Positions 11,171 to 23,811 of a stretch of 64,000 bases of DNA are shown here, piece by piece. Source of the DNA: Verpa conica (Eukaryota; Ascomycota; Pezizomycetes; Pezizales; Morchellaceae); the NCBI GenBank assembly GCA_033030425.1, contig JAUFSD010000017.1:992001-1056000 (forward strand). Direction: 5' to 3'. The translations under genes were made by a program, and so were the position numbers. Every line of letters begins with the position of its first letter. Within the stretch, counting starts at the first letter, position 1. A model generated the notes under the pieces. It made no database searches. It saw nothing but the letters and a program-made list of their open reading frames with translations, and had not been told where the DNA came from.

Positions 11171-14100
11171 GGCTTTTGTAAAACACTCCCCGTTATTGTT
11201 GGTCTTTAATGTAATTGAAATATTCTTATGAACAGTCAATCAGCGCTGAACTCCAGTACTCTATTTTATATTTTACCACAGTTGTAAGTTCAAGTTCGGA
11301 GTACTAACTTCAGTGCAAGTAAGCGTACAGGTGCCAACTTCCAGTGTTTCCAAACTTTGGTTAGCCATTAACGGTAGGTTGCCTTTTAATCAATTTGCGC
11401 TTCCATATGATAGAATTTTTTTTATCATAGGTTGATTCACGGCTCTAACGTACTGAAACCCTGGAAGACTTTTTTGTTGGGTTCACACTGATACTAAAGT
11501 TATTTATAAAAAAAATTGATACCCCGTTAGATACCGTAGAAAATAAAGTCAATAATGTTCGCACAGAGGATATTGGTACTAATAGGAGGTTTTCGTGCAG
11601 AGGGAAGTGAGAATAAAGGATTATAGACAGTGAGTCTTGATCTAGAACTAAAATCATAAAGGTTCATAAGTTACAAGTAGTAAATTAAGTAAATTAGCAC
11701 TTGGCTCAATTTTTTATTATTATTGCGCCCGCCAAAATATAAGAAAAGCTAACCTCTTCTTTATCCAAGGAGCCGAGCCTCTAGTGGAGATCTCTTAAAA
11801 GCTTTTAGTGTTTTATTGTATCCCATATTTTCCCCTCATCCTCAACCAAATCCATAGAACAGTTGTAAGAAGTGACCATAGGCAATTAATAATCAGCTAG
11901 AAATATAACACAGAGCAGTGCACCCTCTACTTTAAAATTTTATCCACACCACTTAGGAGACTTAGTTATAAGATAGGACAGCTCTAAGTTATAAACAGAG
12001 ATGGGTAAATAAAAATACTTCCATGGAGGAAACGTTAGCTTTTCTCAAAAAACAGCATAGCTAAGCCAGAATGGATAGGAACCAGCTGTTCACAAATAAC
12101 TAATCAAATAATACCAACCACAGACTTCACACCTAGGATTTATTGACCGAGTGCAGTTCTGAAAACGCTAGTCCTAGCAGGCTCCGAGGGCACGGATTCC
12201 ATGGCAGCAATCCTTAGTCACGCTCGTCCCCGGTGACCTTCCTCGAAGCTGATGCCGGCAGTTACCGTTTGTCTAAGTTCTGACCTACGGTTGCCCGAAG
12301 TGTATGCGGCATGATATCGGTGGCTGGCGCGAGCCTAAATCACCAGCGCGGGGTTCCGCAATGCGAAACCGAAACCGAGACCAAAACATACCGCACCTAT
12401 TAGGGTTTATACGGCTCACTCCTTTGTTCTCAACCGACCAGTGTGTAAACAACTCGGACCTGTGAATAATTAATCGCCCCCACTCATCTTGCTTACTTAC
12501 TTACTCTCAAGGAAGGAAAGGGTCTCTTCTGATAATATTTCTTGCTTGGCCAAGTCACCACATCTACGAATTAACAGGCCAAACTCCACACACCCCTGCT
12601 CCCGTGCCATTGATAGATACCCAGGCACAGCTTGGGTATTCCTTAGTAAGGGGAGTGATGCAATCAAGCCCTTCGAATCTGTAGATCTGAAACCTAGTCT
12701 TCGAAAAATGCCTCTTGTCGGTGAGAAGTCACCCTTGAACCCTTAACATAGAAATATATTTCTCCTGTTGATCAGTAGAAGTTTTGAAGTTGTCTCGCAC
12801 TGATCACTGATAAAAGGTTTTTTTTGTCCGTATCGGCCAACATATTTGTCATAAAACATCGGGATGTACCGTAGAAACTGGGGTAAAAAGGGTGCGTGAA
12901 ATGCGAGCCCACAGGGATGGATCAGAGAAGAGAAAAACCTCACCAGTAACCAATGCTACCCGACCCCGCTACGCTTCAGATTCCCAAGCCACTATGCAGG
13001 AACTTGTATCACAGGTCATGTGACTCGTGTGATATCCTGTGATCCTAATTTTCTGTTTAGCAGTTCATACTACCCCTGGGGAAACACGATTTCCCGGGTC
13101 AAAAAAAAGTGCAATACTTATCTTTCGGGGTCTGAGACGTTTAGGTCCGGTCGGGTCACAGACCTTTCGCATCGGGTGTTCGTAAAGGAAACCTCATCAA
13201 AAGACTTCCCCTACCAGGTCCGTGAGCTGGACCAGACCTTTGCAGATTGTCTTTCCATTCTGATATTCCTTAATTCTACCTGAGTAATCGTAAGAATGTG
13301 CACATAGATCTCGTGAACTAGTTGCGCTTAAATAATGTGAATAACTCCCCGTAAGTATAAATTCGAAACACTTGGAGTACAACGTTCCCAATGCGTAAAT
13401 AATGAGGTAGATCTCGAGTCGTCTTGGGCAGATACACATGTAATGATCCATGGCCAGCTCAGATAGACATACATATTCGTCGGGCCATAGCCTACATACA
13501 TGTAGCTACATGTAGTAGGGGAGGAACCAAGGTTGCGGGTACAGAAAAATAGGCATGAACAAAAGACACCTATAGATGCAGTGCAAATACATTGAGTATC
13601 CGTACGAAGACGGTAACCTGTATGAAAAGGGCCAGCTAAAGTATCAAAATGTTTGTTTTTTAATTTTTTTTAATTCTGTTGTTTATCCATACGACTGATT
13701 GAGCTCTCCACAGCCAATACCTTACCGCATGCCGTCTGGACAAATTACCCCCAATACCATTATATACAACCTATGAACTCGAGGGATACAATATCCCACT
13801 CAAGACAAGAGAGAAGGGACTTGAACTAGAAATTTTGCATGTGCAGAAGGCACAGGTACAAAGAATACTGATGAGACGACAATCGGATTAAGGCAAAGAA
13901 CTGAAAATGCATTGTACGCCAACCCAATCAATAAACTCAAGAAAACCCCATATCGCTCAGCAGCAGTTACGCATATGCAACTCAATCAAGATAAAGGAAA
14001 CCCGGAACAATAGCAAAGCTAATAGAAAAATGACTCGGTCTTACAGACCAATGCTGAAAAAAGAGTAGTCCAATAATGTACCAGATTCATGATAAACGTA

Positions 14101-14341
14101 AAGTTAAAGAGAATATAGCCACGAAAAAGAAAACCATGCGCCGCCAACCCTGATGAGAAATATGAAATATGAAAAATAAACAAAATGAAGATAAAGAAAG
14201 AAAGAGGACAGAGAAAGAAAAGTCTGGTATATGGTTCACTGTATTCCATTCCAAGCAGCATACATAACGATAGGAGGAAATAAAAGGAAAGAAAGAGAGG
14301 AGGGGTTCCAGTCCTAAATACTGCTTCTGTAGTTGCTTATA
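11171..14341. other. Gene-poor region
   Basis: Three kilobases without a frame I can support as a gene. Most is AT-rich, with a more GC-balanced block at 12170-12400 that I could not assign to any RNA or protein. A perfect 18-bp palindrome lies at 13497-13514. The right end is the 3' flank of the minus-strand gene that ends at 14342. Confidence 0.5.
13497..13514. repeat. Perfect 18-bp palindrome
   Basis: TACATGTAGCTACATGTA is identical to its reverse complement. It is isolated in non-coding DNA, and no function can be assigned. Confidence 0.8.
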
Positions 14342-16043
14342 TCACCGATGCCCTCTGATTCTCCGCCAAAGTCGTTTCAAACCTGAATCCGGCTCTCTCC
14401 CGGTATTTCCCCAGTCGAATTGCCCGGCGTCCGAATCACTTACTGGAGGCAACTCCTCAAGTGCCAAGGGGTCGCTATCCTTCTTCCACCCGTATAGCTC
14501 ATTCTCGTCGGCTCGCAGATCTTTCCGTGTAAGAGTCATTCTCAAAGTCATCTCTCTATTCCCAGGCTCAGCGTGCAGGTATGGATCAAATATGGCGGTA
14601 TTATTGATACGTGAAGGCAAAATCGTTGAGGCCATTAGTGGTTCCCCAAACTCCCTGAGCTCTTGATAGGCAAGTAGCTCGTTCTGCGCCTCGATTGTTA
14701 TAGTATCGTCGAAATTTTCGAAAATAGGACTATCTAGACTCGAATCATCATCGAGTTCTGGATCTACTTTACGAATAGTTGCCGAAGTCTTAGGTCGACC
14801 CTTGAAAAAATCTTTGCACTCTGTCGTCGAGGGAAAACCAAACTCTATGGCCTCATCAAATTTCTGGGGAGACGCAAGGTAGACTCGGAGTTTTAATCGT
14901 GCTTCCGGATCCTGATAGTACGCTGCATCTTTATCAACCGAGTGGATACTCTTTTGTCTAGAACCGCCCATGCTGTGCGATGTTGGGCGGCGGCCCCCGA
15001 GTGATGGTCGGCTCGGGCAAGATGAGTGTGATGAAGGCGCCCTATATGGTCTCGAAGACAATGACATTGCCCTTTGGATAGATGGTTTCCCTTGAGACTT
15101 TACTGGGTCTCTCGTAACTTGGGTGTAGAACTCATCGAGACGTAAATCCAGAGTACCATCCTCCTCCATCCACCTGAATGACTTTCTGATTTCTTCCACG
15201 GCATTCATTGCGTCCATATCCAGGGAAGACGCCTGGGATGTTAGACTTGATGTCAGGCTGTTGAGAGTGTCTAGACTTCGATTTGCCTGGCGTCCAATTC
15301 GGTAAATTGTTTCATCTGCTGCATCTACAATTATACTCTCACACTTGCTTGCCAACATGATGCGTTCCTCCTTTGAAAAATGTTTCCTCCGGATCGTCTC
15401 GGGAAGTTCGAGGTACCATTTTGCGTCGGCTTGTGATAGAATAAATTCATCGGCCGTTAAACCAGGTGGCCTACTGAAATTTGCTGTTTGAGGTAATGAA
15501 GAGTTGCTTCGAAAGCTATCGTAAGATGGCCTACTTCTTGATTTCGACTTGCTGAACTTTGCGCTATGTGAGCTCTGGCTTCTGCCATGACTGGAGGGTG
15601 GTAATGAGGAGCCGTTGTATTGCTGTTGGGCATACCGAAGCCTTTCGAGCGATGAAAAGTACTGTAAAAACCAAATTATTAGGTTCAACTCTTAAGTGGA
15701 GGTGTTTCTTTTACATGATAGCCCCCCAGCGAGGTAGGAGCTAGGCTCAATAAAAATTTAGTTATTGCTCTAAACTTACTTTACGTCGAACCGCTGGAGG
15801 AAGGTTGTCGAAATCAACAGCATCCATTGTGGGAATAGGTGCCCTCATCTTCATTTCAGGACTGCTTGAGCTTATGCCGGCGGTACAGCACGATACACGT
15901 TTGAGTGTTGGACGTGGGCCTTCGTCAGAAGAGGAAGAACAATCGTAGAGTGAACGCCTTCTGGTGATTTTACGAGTCGCGGCCGGGGTATGGTGCCTCG
16001 GCGGGCGAGCATGATGTGATATAACGGGACGTGCTGACGGCAT
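14342..16043 (-). CDS. Conserved fungal protein, Ser/Arg-rich, unknown function
   Basis: Two exons (16043-15780 and 15661-14342) join in phase 0 at NLPPAVRRK|YFSSLERLRYAQ to give 527 aa. The N-terminal 70 residues are basic and Ser-rich (ITRRRSLYDCSSSSDEG). A conserved block follows, FDNLPPAVRRKYFSSLERL, then a Ser/Arg-rich linker and a second conserved block with ADEFILSQADAKWYLEL and KHFSKEERIMLASKCESI. The last third is acidic and ends in LKRLWRRIRGHR. No transmembrane segment or signal peptide is seen. I recognise the NLPP..RRKYFS..ERLR pattern as occurring in uncharacterised Pezizomycotina proteins, some labelled mucin-like in automatic annotation. I assign no function. The GTAAGT donor at 15779 and the in-phase join make the model solid. 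Confidence 0.82.
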
Positions 16044-19000
16044 TATGTGGAAAATGCACGTATTGTAATTGGTAAATATCTTGTGAAGGGTGTGTGGGAT
16101 GGTAAGGGATAAGGAGGATGAAGTAGTTGGATGATCGACTGCCGGACTGATAGACGCTGGAGCTTACTAGTATTGTTTGACTTGTAGTGTGTGGAGGGGA
16201 GAGGGGGAGGGGGGATGGTGATCAATGGTGGTTGCTTGCTCTTGCGAATTCAAGGACAGACAGACAGCATCAGAGTTCCTGCTCGATACCGTCCCGTTTC
16301 TGGTCAGATGCTGGAAGAACGCCAGTGCTGAGTCGCAGTCCTATCTATCCTTGGGAATGGGAATGGGAATGGGAAACGGGAACGAGGGGGTAAAGATTCA
16401 GTAATACAAGTGGAGGAATGGGAATGGAAGGCTTGAGATGGGATACGTCCCTATACGCATTCCACGGCGTCCTGTTGGTTGCCCTGTAAGTAAAGTTGCT
16501 GCTGCTGCCGAGTTCCTGACGCTGCCTCGCCCCCGGTATGTGTACTGGTACCGTACGTACGTATCCAGATAGAGGATCCAACTCGATGTGTAGGGAGGTA
16601 GCGTGAAAGGGCTAGGTCTGTATGTATGCGATGTCCGTCTCGGAGGCATAACCACAGCGCTTTCGGGTAAGACACTCCGTTGAACGTCAGGGCCCACCTG
16701 CCAGCGAGTGCAATTTTCTACATCGTTTTGATTTGTTCGTGACGCAAACGCCCTGCACGCGGGACCGAGCCAAACATCGCGCACAACGCCCACACCAGTC
16801 CCACAGCTCGCTTGTCTACTTACCAGGTTGGTTAACCCGGCAACAAGTACTTGGAGCTACACAAAACTACATGAGCAGGCAAGGCGAGGGTGTCTTTACA
16901 GACTTAAGAAATTCCCTTAGGCCCCCCGAGTGCTATGGGATGCATAATGAATGGAATTCTACATGCTCATTTGTAGACCCCGACACACCTGCCTAACAAG
17001 TGCCCAATTGGTAAAAATACCACAACCTTTTAGCAGGCCCTTAGCCAACAAGTGTCGTGGAATCCCAGGTAAGTACGCGAAGTGCGGATGTATTTATGGG
17101 GTGGTGGAACGTTGAACGCGAGTCGCAGTGGTGTTGCCGTTAGTCCTAAGCCGTTCCTGACCTAGCTTTCTCGGTTTTTGTCAGGGGTAGCTGACCAGGG
17201 ATACAAATTAAGCCAAGTGGAGTGAGTTGATGTAGTTTAGGTCAGGGGCACGCTTGGTTCGTGCGCGTACAGAAGCAACCCGTCAAAGCCAGTTTGATGG
17301 CGGCGCGCAAGCCGGTGGCTTGCCTCCAGCATTTTACCTAACTCTGAAAAACTTTGAACATATACGTAGCCAGAAATCCAGAGATTGATGGCAACTAACC
17401 AATTCTCACATCCTGAAGCGTGAGTAAGGCTTTCTGCGATCCTCGTTGCTTTTAACACTTTCGCCTCCTGAATAGCGATGTTTACATACATATAGGCCCC
17501 ACAAAAAGAAATGATGTAAGACATAGAGTTCTGGCTTAGCTCTATGCATGGCATACCATTGCACCACTGGCTCTGGCTTCTCGACGTTCTCTCATCTAAC
17601 GGACCCTGGGCGCATATAGTCGTCAATCACTGCGCATGCATTTGCTCTATTTGGCCCTGGAGCCTCCGATAATACTACCATTATAGTTTTACTATAAAGC
17701 TTTGAGCACCTTCAGATTTGGACTAGGGTGTGTAACAATTACCAAAATAAATCCCACTATCACTTTATTATCATGCCACTTCTGAATATATCCCCTCGTC
17801 TCCACACTACTTGTGATTGTATTCGCGGAACACAGAAAACTCTACTTCATTCTTCCAGACGAGCCCATCGTGCAATTAAAGCCACTTAAGACCTGATACT
17901 TACCCAGGCGTGTATGCCACACCATATATAAATACGCCCTAAGGCTCAATCCCCCCCCCCAATACTGACTGTGCCTAGCATAGCATCACTCCAGAGCTTG
18001 CGTGTAGCCACGTTTTCAGCAGGTTTTGACTGTAAAAAAAGAAGTTTAATCAAGAGCCAACGTTGCCGCTGTGTCCAATTATGTGATCGTTGGTTGTCAT
18101 TGAATCCCGAGCAACTAGCATCAATCACTTAGTGGGGTAGAATTGGGGCGAGCGCTTAGTCCAACCAACAGGAGGTGCTCCCCTCACAGCCCTACTAATA
18201 CTGGAGACGACCCCCGCCATGGGCGCGGTCATCCGATCGTGATCATTGCCCATTGCCCCAGTGCCATTTGGGGGGTCGCATGCCCTGAACGAAGGGCCAT
18301 AATCATGATCGATACCAAATGAACTGTCCCGCCAGAGGGCCACAGAGCTGGCCCTAATTGACTGCCCCCCCCCCCTCCACCCGTGACTGCTGCGCGTCCC
18401 GGGCCCAAGTCCAGAACCAGAACCCAGTAGAGGGAACTTGAGAATTGGTTATACTCCGTACTCTAGGCATATCTTTATACTGTGCTAGGTTCTTTTAGAT
18501 CATCGGGAGTATTGTTCTAGGTGCCAGTGCACGGTCCTGTACTGGGTTGGGGTTTATTCGATCGGAGGGCTGATCTATTGGCTGAGCCGGCTGGCCAACC
18601 AGAAACCCGCTAGGCCTTGCACCCCATAACCCTTTCACTTCGTTCAGGGCAAGTGATCACTCGCTTGATAAGTCGGGCGGGTCTTGCTCTAGCTCAAGAG
18701 TATATTTTTAACGAATTACAATAAAAGTGTATGTACCTTGGAAAACCAATGGCAGATTTCCCCTTTGACAGTTTGTGAGGGGCGCCTGCATTATTTATGA
18801 TCTGCCAATTTAAAAGATGACCAATTGTTTCCTGGGAATCGCATATACGCAGTCTCGGGTTTAGGCGTCAAGACCTAAATAAACACCCACTTTTGACTTT
18901 TTGTGGCCGAATAAGCCCCGATTACCACAGAAATCACTACTAATGCCGCTGAGGTTCGGCTTGATCACGTGAGGGGTTAATGCATTGGTTAACTTAGCCT

Positions 19001-20663
19001 AATCAAGTCGGACCTCGGCGACATGAGCACGCGGAGGCTGAGAATCTTGCCCTTAAAGTGACTACCTCAATAATTCCTGATAGGAAAAGCAGATCCTTGC
19101 CGTTTACAAGTATAGAAGGCTAAGCTTTGTAGCTTTACAAAACATTCCGGCGATAAGTGATCAATGTTCTACTTACAATAACAATGACCCTGGAGTAAGG
19201 GCGGCTCCCTAGGAATATGTAACATAGTAGCAGGTACTGTTCTAGGGAACCCTTGTAGCCATGCGGTGAACATAAGTGCTCTAACGTCACAGCCGTTTGA
19301 AATTAGCTACTATAGACTGCGGAGACTTGTAATTGGGCTTATCTGGCAGCGATCGCAACGAATACGAAGGCTAGGCCACAAATGCCGGTTTGAAACGCTT
19401 GCGGCGCGGATCATAGACCACCGATGGATCGCACTACGTCTTCTGGCGGCTAACTCGTATGGTACTACTAAGTATCATTGATTCAGATTGCAGGCTTTAG
19501 GAGCTGGCTGCATCTCAGAGTACTCTTGCTACCTATTATATAATAGCTCCAGTGTCATGGCGGCGGGTTCACGTGAGTATAGTTTGAGACATGAATAACT
19601 ATCAAAGGGTAACAACCTGAGACAAACCCAACAATTACTTTGGACCTTGGCATCACCACCACATACATGCGAAAATACGGTTCCCGTTTACACCTCCGGC
19701 TCCCCCAGCATTGCAGCAAGCAAGCCACGATCTTGTGCAATTGGCAGTTTAATTGGGAAGAACAGTCTCATACGCACAGACTAGGGGTGACGATAATTAT
19801 ACGGGGATCATACAATCTAGCAAAGAATGCTTAACCGGTGATATTTGCCTACAATGACCTTTGGATCGTCAGGTCCAGATACTACCCGCAGCACGTATCC
19901 CCAAGGGGCACCTGGGGGGAAAAATATAGTAAGAATTAGCTGGGGCACAGGTATCATCCCACGGATTGACAGATGTACTCCCACCACTGGACCATTGGTC
20001 TCCAATAGAGATCCCCGGTCTGGTGCTCCGGGCAGGTAAGAAATACCCGATGATGCAAGTCTTGTGCATGAACTCTTTATTCACGGGAAAGATTCTAGCG
20101 AGTAAAGTCTACATATCGATTAGTGAGAATAAGACTTGTATTATTAGGTACTTCTTGTCTGTCCGAGTGCTTTTGGCTTGTCTCGAGTATAACTAAGGGT
20201 ACTAGAACCACATATGACTACTCTCTTACACTCCATTAGGGCTTTAGTGTAGCACGACATCCACGCAATTATGAGTCCTTGATGGCAGTCGATTGGTAAC
20301 TCTGACTAGAAAAGAATACGTTGGAAAAGTATGTGTATATCTCTAGAATGGGGTATAGTTGTCTAGATAATAGTAAAAGGTCTTCATATAGTAATTAGGA
20401 TAAAGTACTGTGGAATGCATAATTAGGTAGCTGTTTCAAGTGGTCTAATTTTTAGCGTAAACGCAAATGCACGTTTACGAGTGACATATTGTGACCTAGA
20501 TCCTAGATATGAGTTTTTTTATTTTTTCATTTTATCAAGTATACCACATTGAAGGTTTGTCTTTGACTTGGAATTCTACTCTTCGTACAAGACCAAGGCT
20601 TTATATAATTATATTTATTGCCTTAAATTACTGGTTGCTCTAATAAGTGTCTATGTATATGTA
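16044..20663. other. Gene-poor region, 4.6 kb
   Basis: It begins with the promoter of the gene that starts at 16043. A hexanucleotide microsatellite (GGGAAT, about four units, 16353-16376) lies just inside. Several open frames of 60-130 codons occur on both strands but show no conserved motif or biased codon use. Scattered C or G homopolymers (for example 18364-18375) and AT-rich blocks are present. No tRNA or rRNA was recognised. Confidence 0.5.
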
Positions 20664-21012
20664 TGTTCTGGCCCGTTGGGGGGACGTCCCCTCAACGGGC
20701 AATCTTTTAGGTGCCCTACCCGTTGGAGGGACACCCATGGGGCGGACTAACAAAGTATAGCCTAATTAATACAGGCACACTCAAAAGAATAAGAATAATA
20801 GCTAGAAAATATGAATCTATCTTGAACTATATTTGTGATTTTTTTGGATTTTATACTATGCTTTATTAAACTTGTAGGAGGCTGGAAGCTTTGTTCTGAG
20901 TGTTTTTTTGTAGCCAGGAGTTATTTTATGTTGTTACCCATACAGGGGACGTAGGCTGGCCCATATAGAGGACGTCCCCCCAACGGGCACGTCCCCCCAA
21001 CGGGCCAGAACA
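20664..21012. mobile_element. 349-bp MITE with perfect 24-bp TIRs
   Basis: The first 24 bases (beginning TGTTCTGGCCCGTTGGGG) and the last 24 bases are exact inverted copies. The element is flanked on both sides by TGTA (20660-20663 and 21013-21016), a possible 4-bp target duplication. Just inside, the left end forms a near-perfect 30-bp palindrome around GGACGTCC, and the CCCGTTGG motif recurs two more times, suggesting internal amplification. There is no coding capacity. The transposon superfamily cannot be settled from this single copy. Confidence 0.72.
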
Positions 21013-21605
21013 TGTACATTTAGTATTCTACTCGTAATTGTAAGGTGTTTCCGGGGCGACCTGTAGTTGTGGATAGGGGTTTAAGGGTCATCCTTATTTT
21101 ATCCTACTATATATATGGTATCTAAGTGATTACATGTATCTTGTTACAGGGCTCTCAAGCGGTCACTATTTGTTACCTATCGGTATCTTGCAGTTATATT
21201 TGATTGTGGTAGCCTGGGGCTAGAGTTTTCACTGTGGAGTACGTAAGTATTATTCAATTATATGAGGCTAATAAAGTAGTGTAGGAGGTATTTTCTGGGC
21301 GAGGTATTCTGAATACCGGTTATCAGTCTATGTGAACATCCTGTTTCGGTACTACACCGAGAGCGGGGTAATTTTTTTAGAGGGTGTGCCCGGCACTCGC
21401 CGTTGCGCACGTGCGCATGCGTTTTGGGAACCGTGACGTTTTCTGATTTTCTTGGCAACTCTCTACCAACAACTTTTGCCCTTCTGTATGTAGTTTTGTG
21501 TGATATCTATCGATAGCTACAGCCATCCAAGCCGATCCTTCTGTTAATCCCTCTCACTTCAGCTACTATTTTTTTTTCGAGTTTTGCTACGACTGCCTCG
21601 AGAAC
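21013..21605. other. 5' flank of cytidine deaminase gene
   Basis: About 590 bases with no coding frame. The last 120 bases before the ATG are pyrimidine-rich, as expected for a fungal leader. Confidence 0.5.
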
Positions 21606-22364
21606 ATGAGCGATCCTACCCACGGCCTCACCCCTGCCGAAGTCTCGGAACTGACAAGTCGGACTATAGCGGCCAAAGATATCGCATATTGTAAGTGCTT
21701 CTTATTACTATGGGCGATTTCTAGCCTTTAACACTAGTTTTTGTTTTTGGAAGTTCTGCTCAAGTAAGTCTTGCGGGACTAGGTCCATACTCGAATTTCC
21801 GTGTCGGCTGTGCATTGCTTTGTGAAGATGATTCATGGGTTATTGGTGCCAATATTGAGAATGCCTCGTACCCGGTTACTATCTGCGCTGAGAGAGTAGC
21901 TTTAGTAAAAGCAATCGTAAATTCACGATACAATCTCTAGAAAAATTGGATCGGGTACTGATATGAATTGGAGTATTCTAGACCGAGGGTAAAAAGAAAT
22001 TCAAGGCAATCGGTGTAGCCACAGATGTGACCCCACCATCATCACCATGCGGTACGAAAGTCTTCAAGGGTGGCTATTCAAAAAATATCCAGATCTAACC
22101 AAGTGAATAGGAATGTGCCGTCAGTTCATTCGCGAATTTGCAGATTTAGATACTCCTATATTTATGTACGACAAGAATGCAGAATACGTTGTCAGAACAC
22201 TAGAGCAGGTATGGATGGAAAAAAAATCACGGTCTGCCCTAGGGATTTTGGGAAACATCGGCTGACAATTTCTTTTACTTTGTTGTCAGCTTCTCCCTAT
22301 GTCGTTCGGCCCCGATAGTCTTCCTCCCGCATCGGAGCTCCCCGGACACGGTAATATGGGGTAG
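21606..22364 (+). CDS. CDD1: Cytidine deaminase
   Basis: Zinc enzyme of pyrimidine salvage, converting cytidine and deoxycytidine to uridine and deoxyuridine. Five exons (21606-21690, 21783-21916, 21982-22051, 22111-22208, 22290-22364) join to 153 aa, within the usual 130-150 range for the homotetrameric form. The N-terminal helix leads to YCPYSNFRVGCALL. The catalytic CAERVA motif (Cys zinc ligand plus the catalytic Glu) and the PCGMCRQF motif (two further Cys ligands) are present. The sequence between them, ANIENASYPVTICAER, is the classic substrate loop. The C-terminus LLPMSFGPDSL is typical. Intron 1 contains a 10-nt segment (21754-21763) framed by AG and GTAAGT; skipping it is required to keep YCPYS. 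The 3' end is 92 bases from the convergent next gene. Confidence 0.94.
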
Positions 22365-22456
22365 ATATTGGAGCGAGAGTACTCGCTAGCCCCACCTGGG
22401 TTCTAACAAAGCTGTTTATTTGAAATATACTACTTATAGTATAGGTTTCTAGTTAC

Positions 22457-23811
22457 CTAGAGCTTCGGCTCTTCACTTTCAAACAGATTTTTAAAAGCAT
22501 TTCCAACTTCTACCGAGAGATCAAAGGCCTGCAGTGATCTTCCCTTCTTTTCGTAGGCCAGCCGTGAACAAATTCTCGTTATGGCTACAGCACCATATGC
22601 TGATAATGCAATCAGCTCTGAATCAGATAGGGAATTGTCGTGACTATCTCTCATTAATAATTAACTGCAATAGTCGTGAAACCATGTACTTACTCCCAGA
22701 GTCTATCTTGGTATGCTTTTTTCCATGCTAGAAAAGTGGCTAAACATCCTGTCAACGTATCCCCCTGTCCTCCGCTCCTTTTTAATCCACCCTTAAGGTC
22801 ACAGACCATTGTATGCTTCCCATTAGATATATAGTCATTTTTCCCTTTCTGTATGATTGTAACTCCACCAAATGCCTTTGCAAGCCTTGAGCAAGAATCC
22901 GTGTCATTACCATCAGGGATTTCGATGTTCATTGCTTTACACAAACGTAGAAACTCGGCCTTATTTGGTGTTAAGATAGCGTGTGTATAATTCTGGACTA
23001 CTGAGGGATTGTTCTGAACTAGAAAAAGTCCATCCTGTAGTATATATCACAAAATTAAGTAGCTTGTATATTTTTTATAAAGGATAGATAGAAGGGCCCT
23101 TACGGCATCCACGACAAAAGGCATCCCCTTCTTTTTTGCTTCTTCTATAATCTTTGCTGCTGTCTCTAGCATTAAAGCGTCTCGACCTAAACCTGGGCCA
23201 ATGACTATAGCATGGAGCCGGTCTAACATGTTCGCGATTTTGGAGGAGATTTCGTCGGCAGTTTCCATCCCCTTCTCGCGATGGTGTGATTGGCGCATAT
23301 AGGGGTGTACCATAATGTTGGGTGAGTATGTTTTTATCACCTATAGAGAGTTATAAATTGTATTAGAACACTATTTTGGGTGTAATTATATGTTTATAGA
23401 ATGTGGGAGGGTCACCTGAGCAGCCTGGGGCTCGCAGATAACGTGTGACATGTCGGCACCTATGTATTCCTCGTTAGCTGGAATTATTGAGAGAATATTT
23501 TTTTATATGGGCACCTAATAGTGCGGAAGCATTAGCAGAGAAGAAAGGTGCTCCAGTATAACTAGAGTTGATAGGTTAGTAATTCGCTCTGAGGTTAAAT
23601 ATGGGCCTTCAAAACCGACTCTTCGGAGCCACCAATTACAGCAACTCGACCCTGCTGACCTATGGCGGGGGGGGGGTTAGATTTAGGAGTTTAGTTCTTG
23701 TTCTAGATAGAGGGAAACACAACCTTTGTGCATTGTGTCTAGCAGTGGGGGAATAAATCCCTTGATCCTTAGAAGGACTTCTTTAGGGGTTGGTGTTGGA
23801 ATTGGGGGCAT
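22457..23811 (-). CDS. ATP-dependent (S)-NAD(P)H-hydrate dehydratase
   Basis: Repair enzyme that dehydrates the S-epimer of damaged NAD(P)HX back to NAD(P)H using ATP (ribokinase-like fold; CARKD/YKL151C family). Seven exons (23811-23724, 23659-23620, 23561-23515, 23459-23416, 23340-23104, 23034-22694, 22649-22457) join to 329 aa, a normal length. Motifs in order are GRVAVIGGSEDYTGAPFFSA, GADMSHVIC, IVIGPGLGRD, PFVVDADGLFLV, ILTPNKAEF and the signature GGQGDTLTG, where the catalytic Asp lies. The N-terminus MPPIPTPTPKEVL shows no clear mitochondrial presequence, so a cytosolic location is likely. Four exons are under 90 nt, so automatic gene finders may miss the N-terminal half. It is convergent with the cytidine deaminase gene. 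Confidence 0.92.

Noticed and set aside
16353..16376. GGGAAT repeat as a telomere-like tract
   Set aside because: Only about four imperfect units, not the TTAGGG of fungi, and internal to the chromosome; it is a simple microsatellite.
17237..17626. 129-codon frame on the minus strand in the gene-poor region
   Set aside because: Its composition is ordinary, it has no conserved motif and no supporting splice partners, so I did not call a gene.
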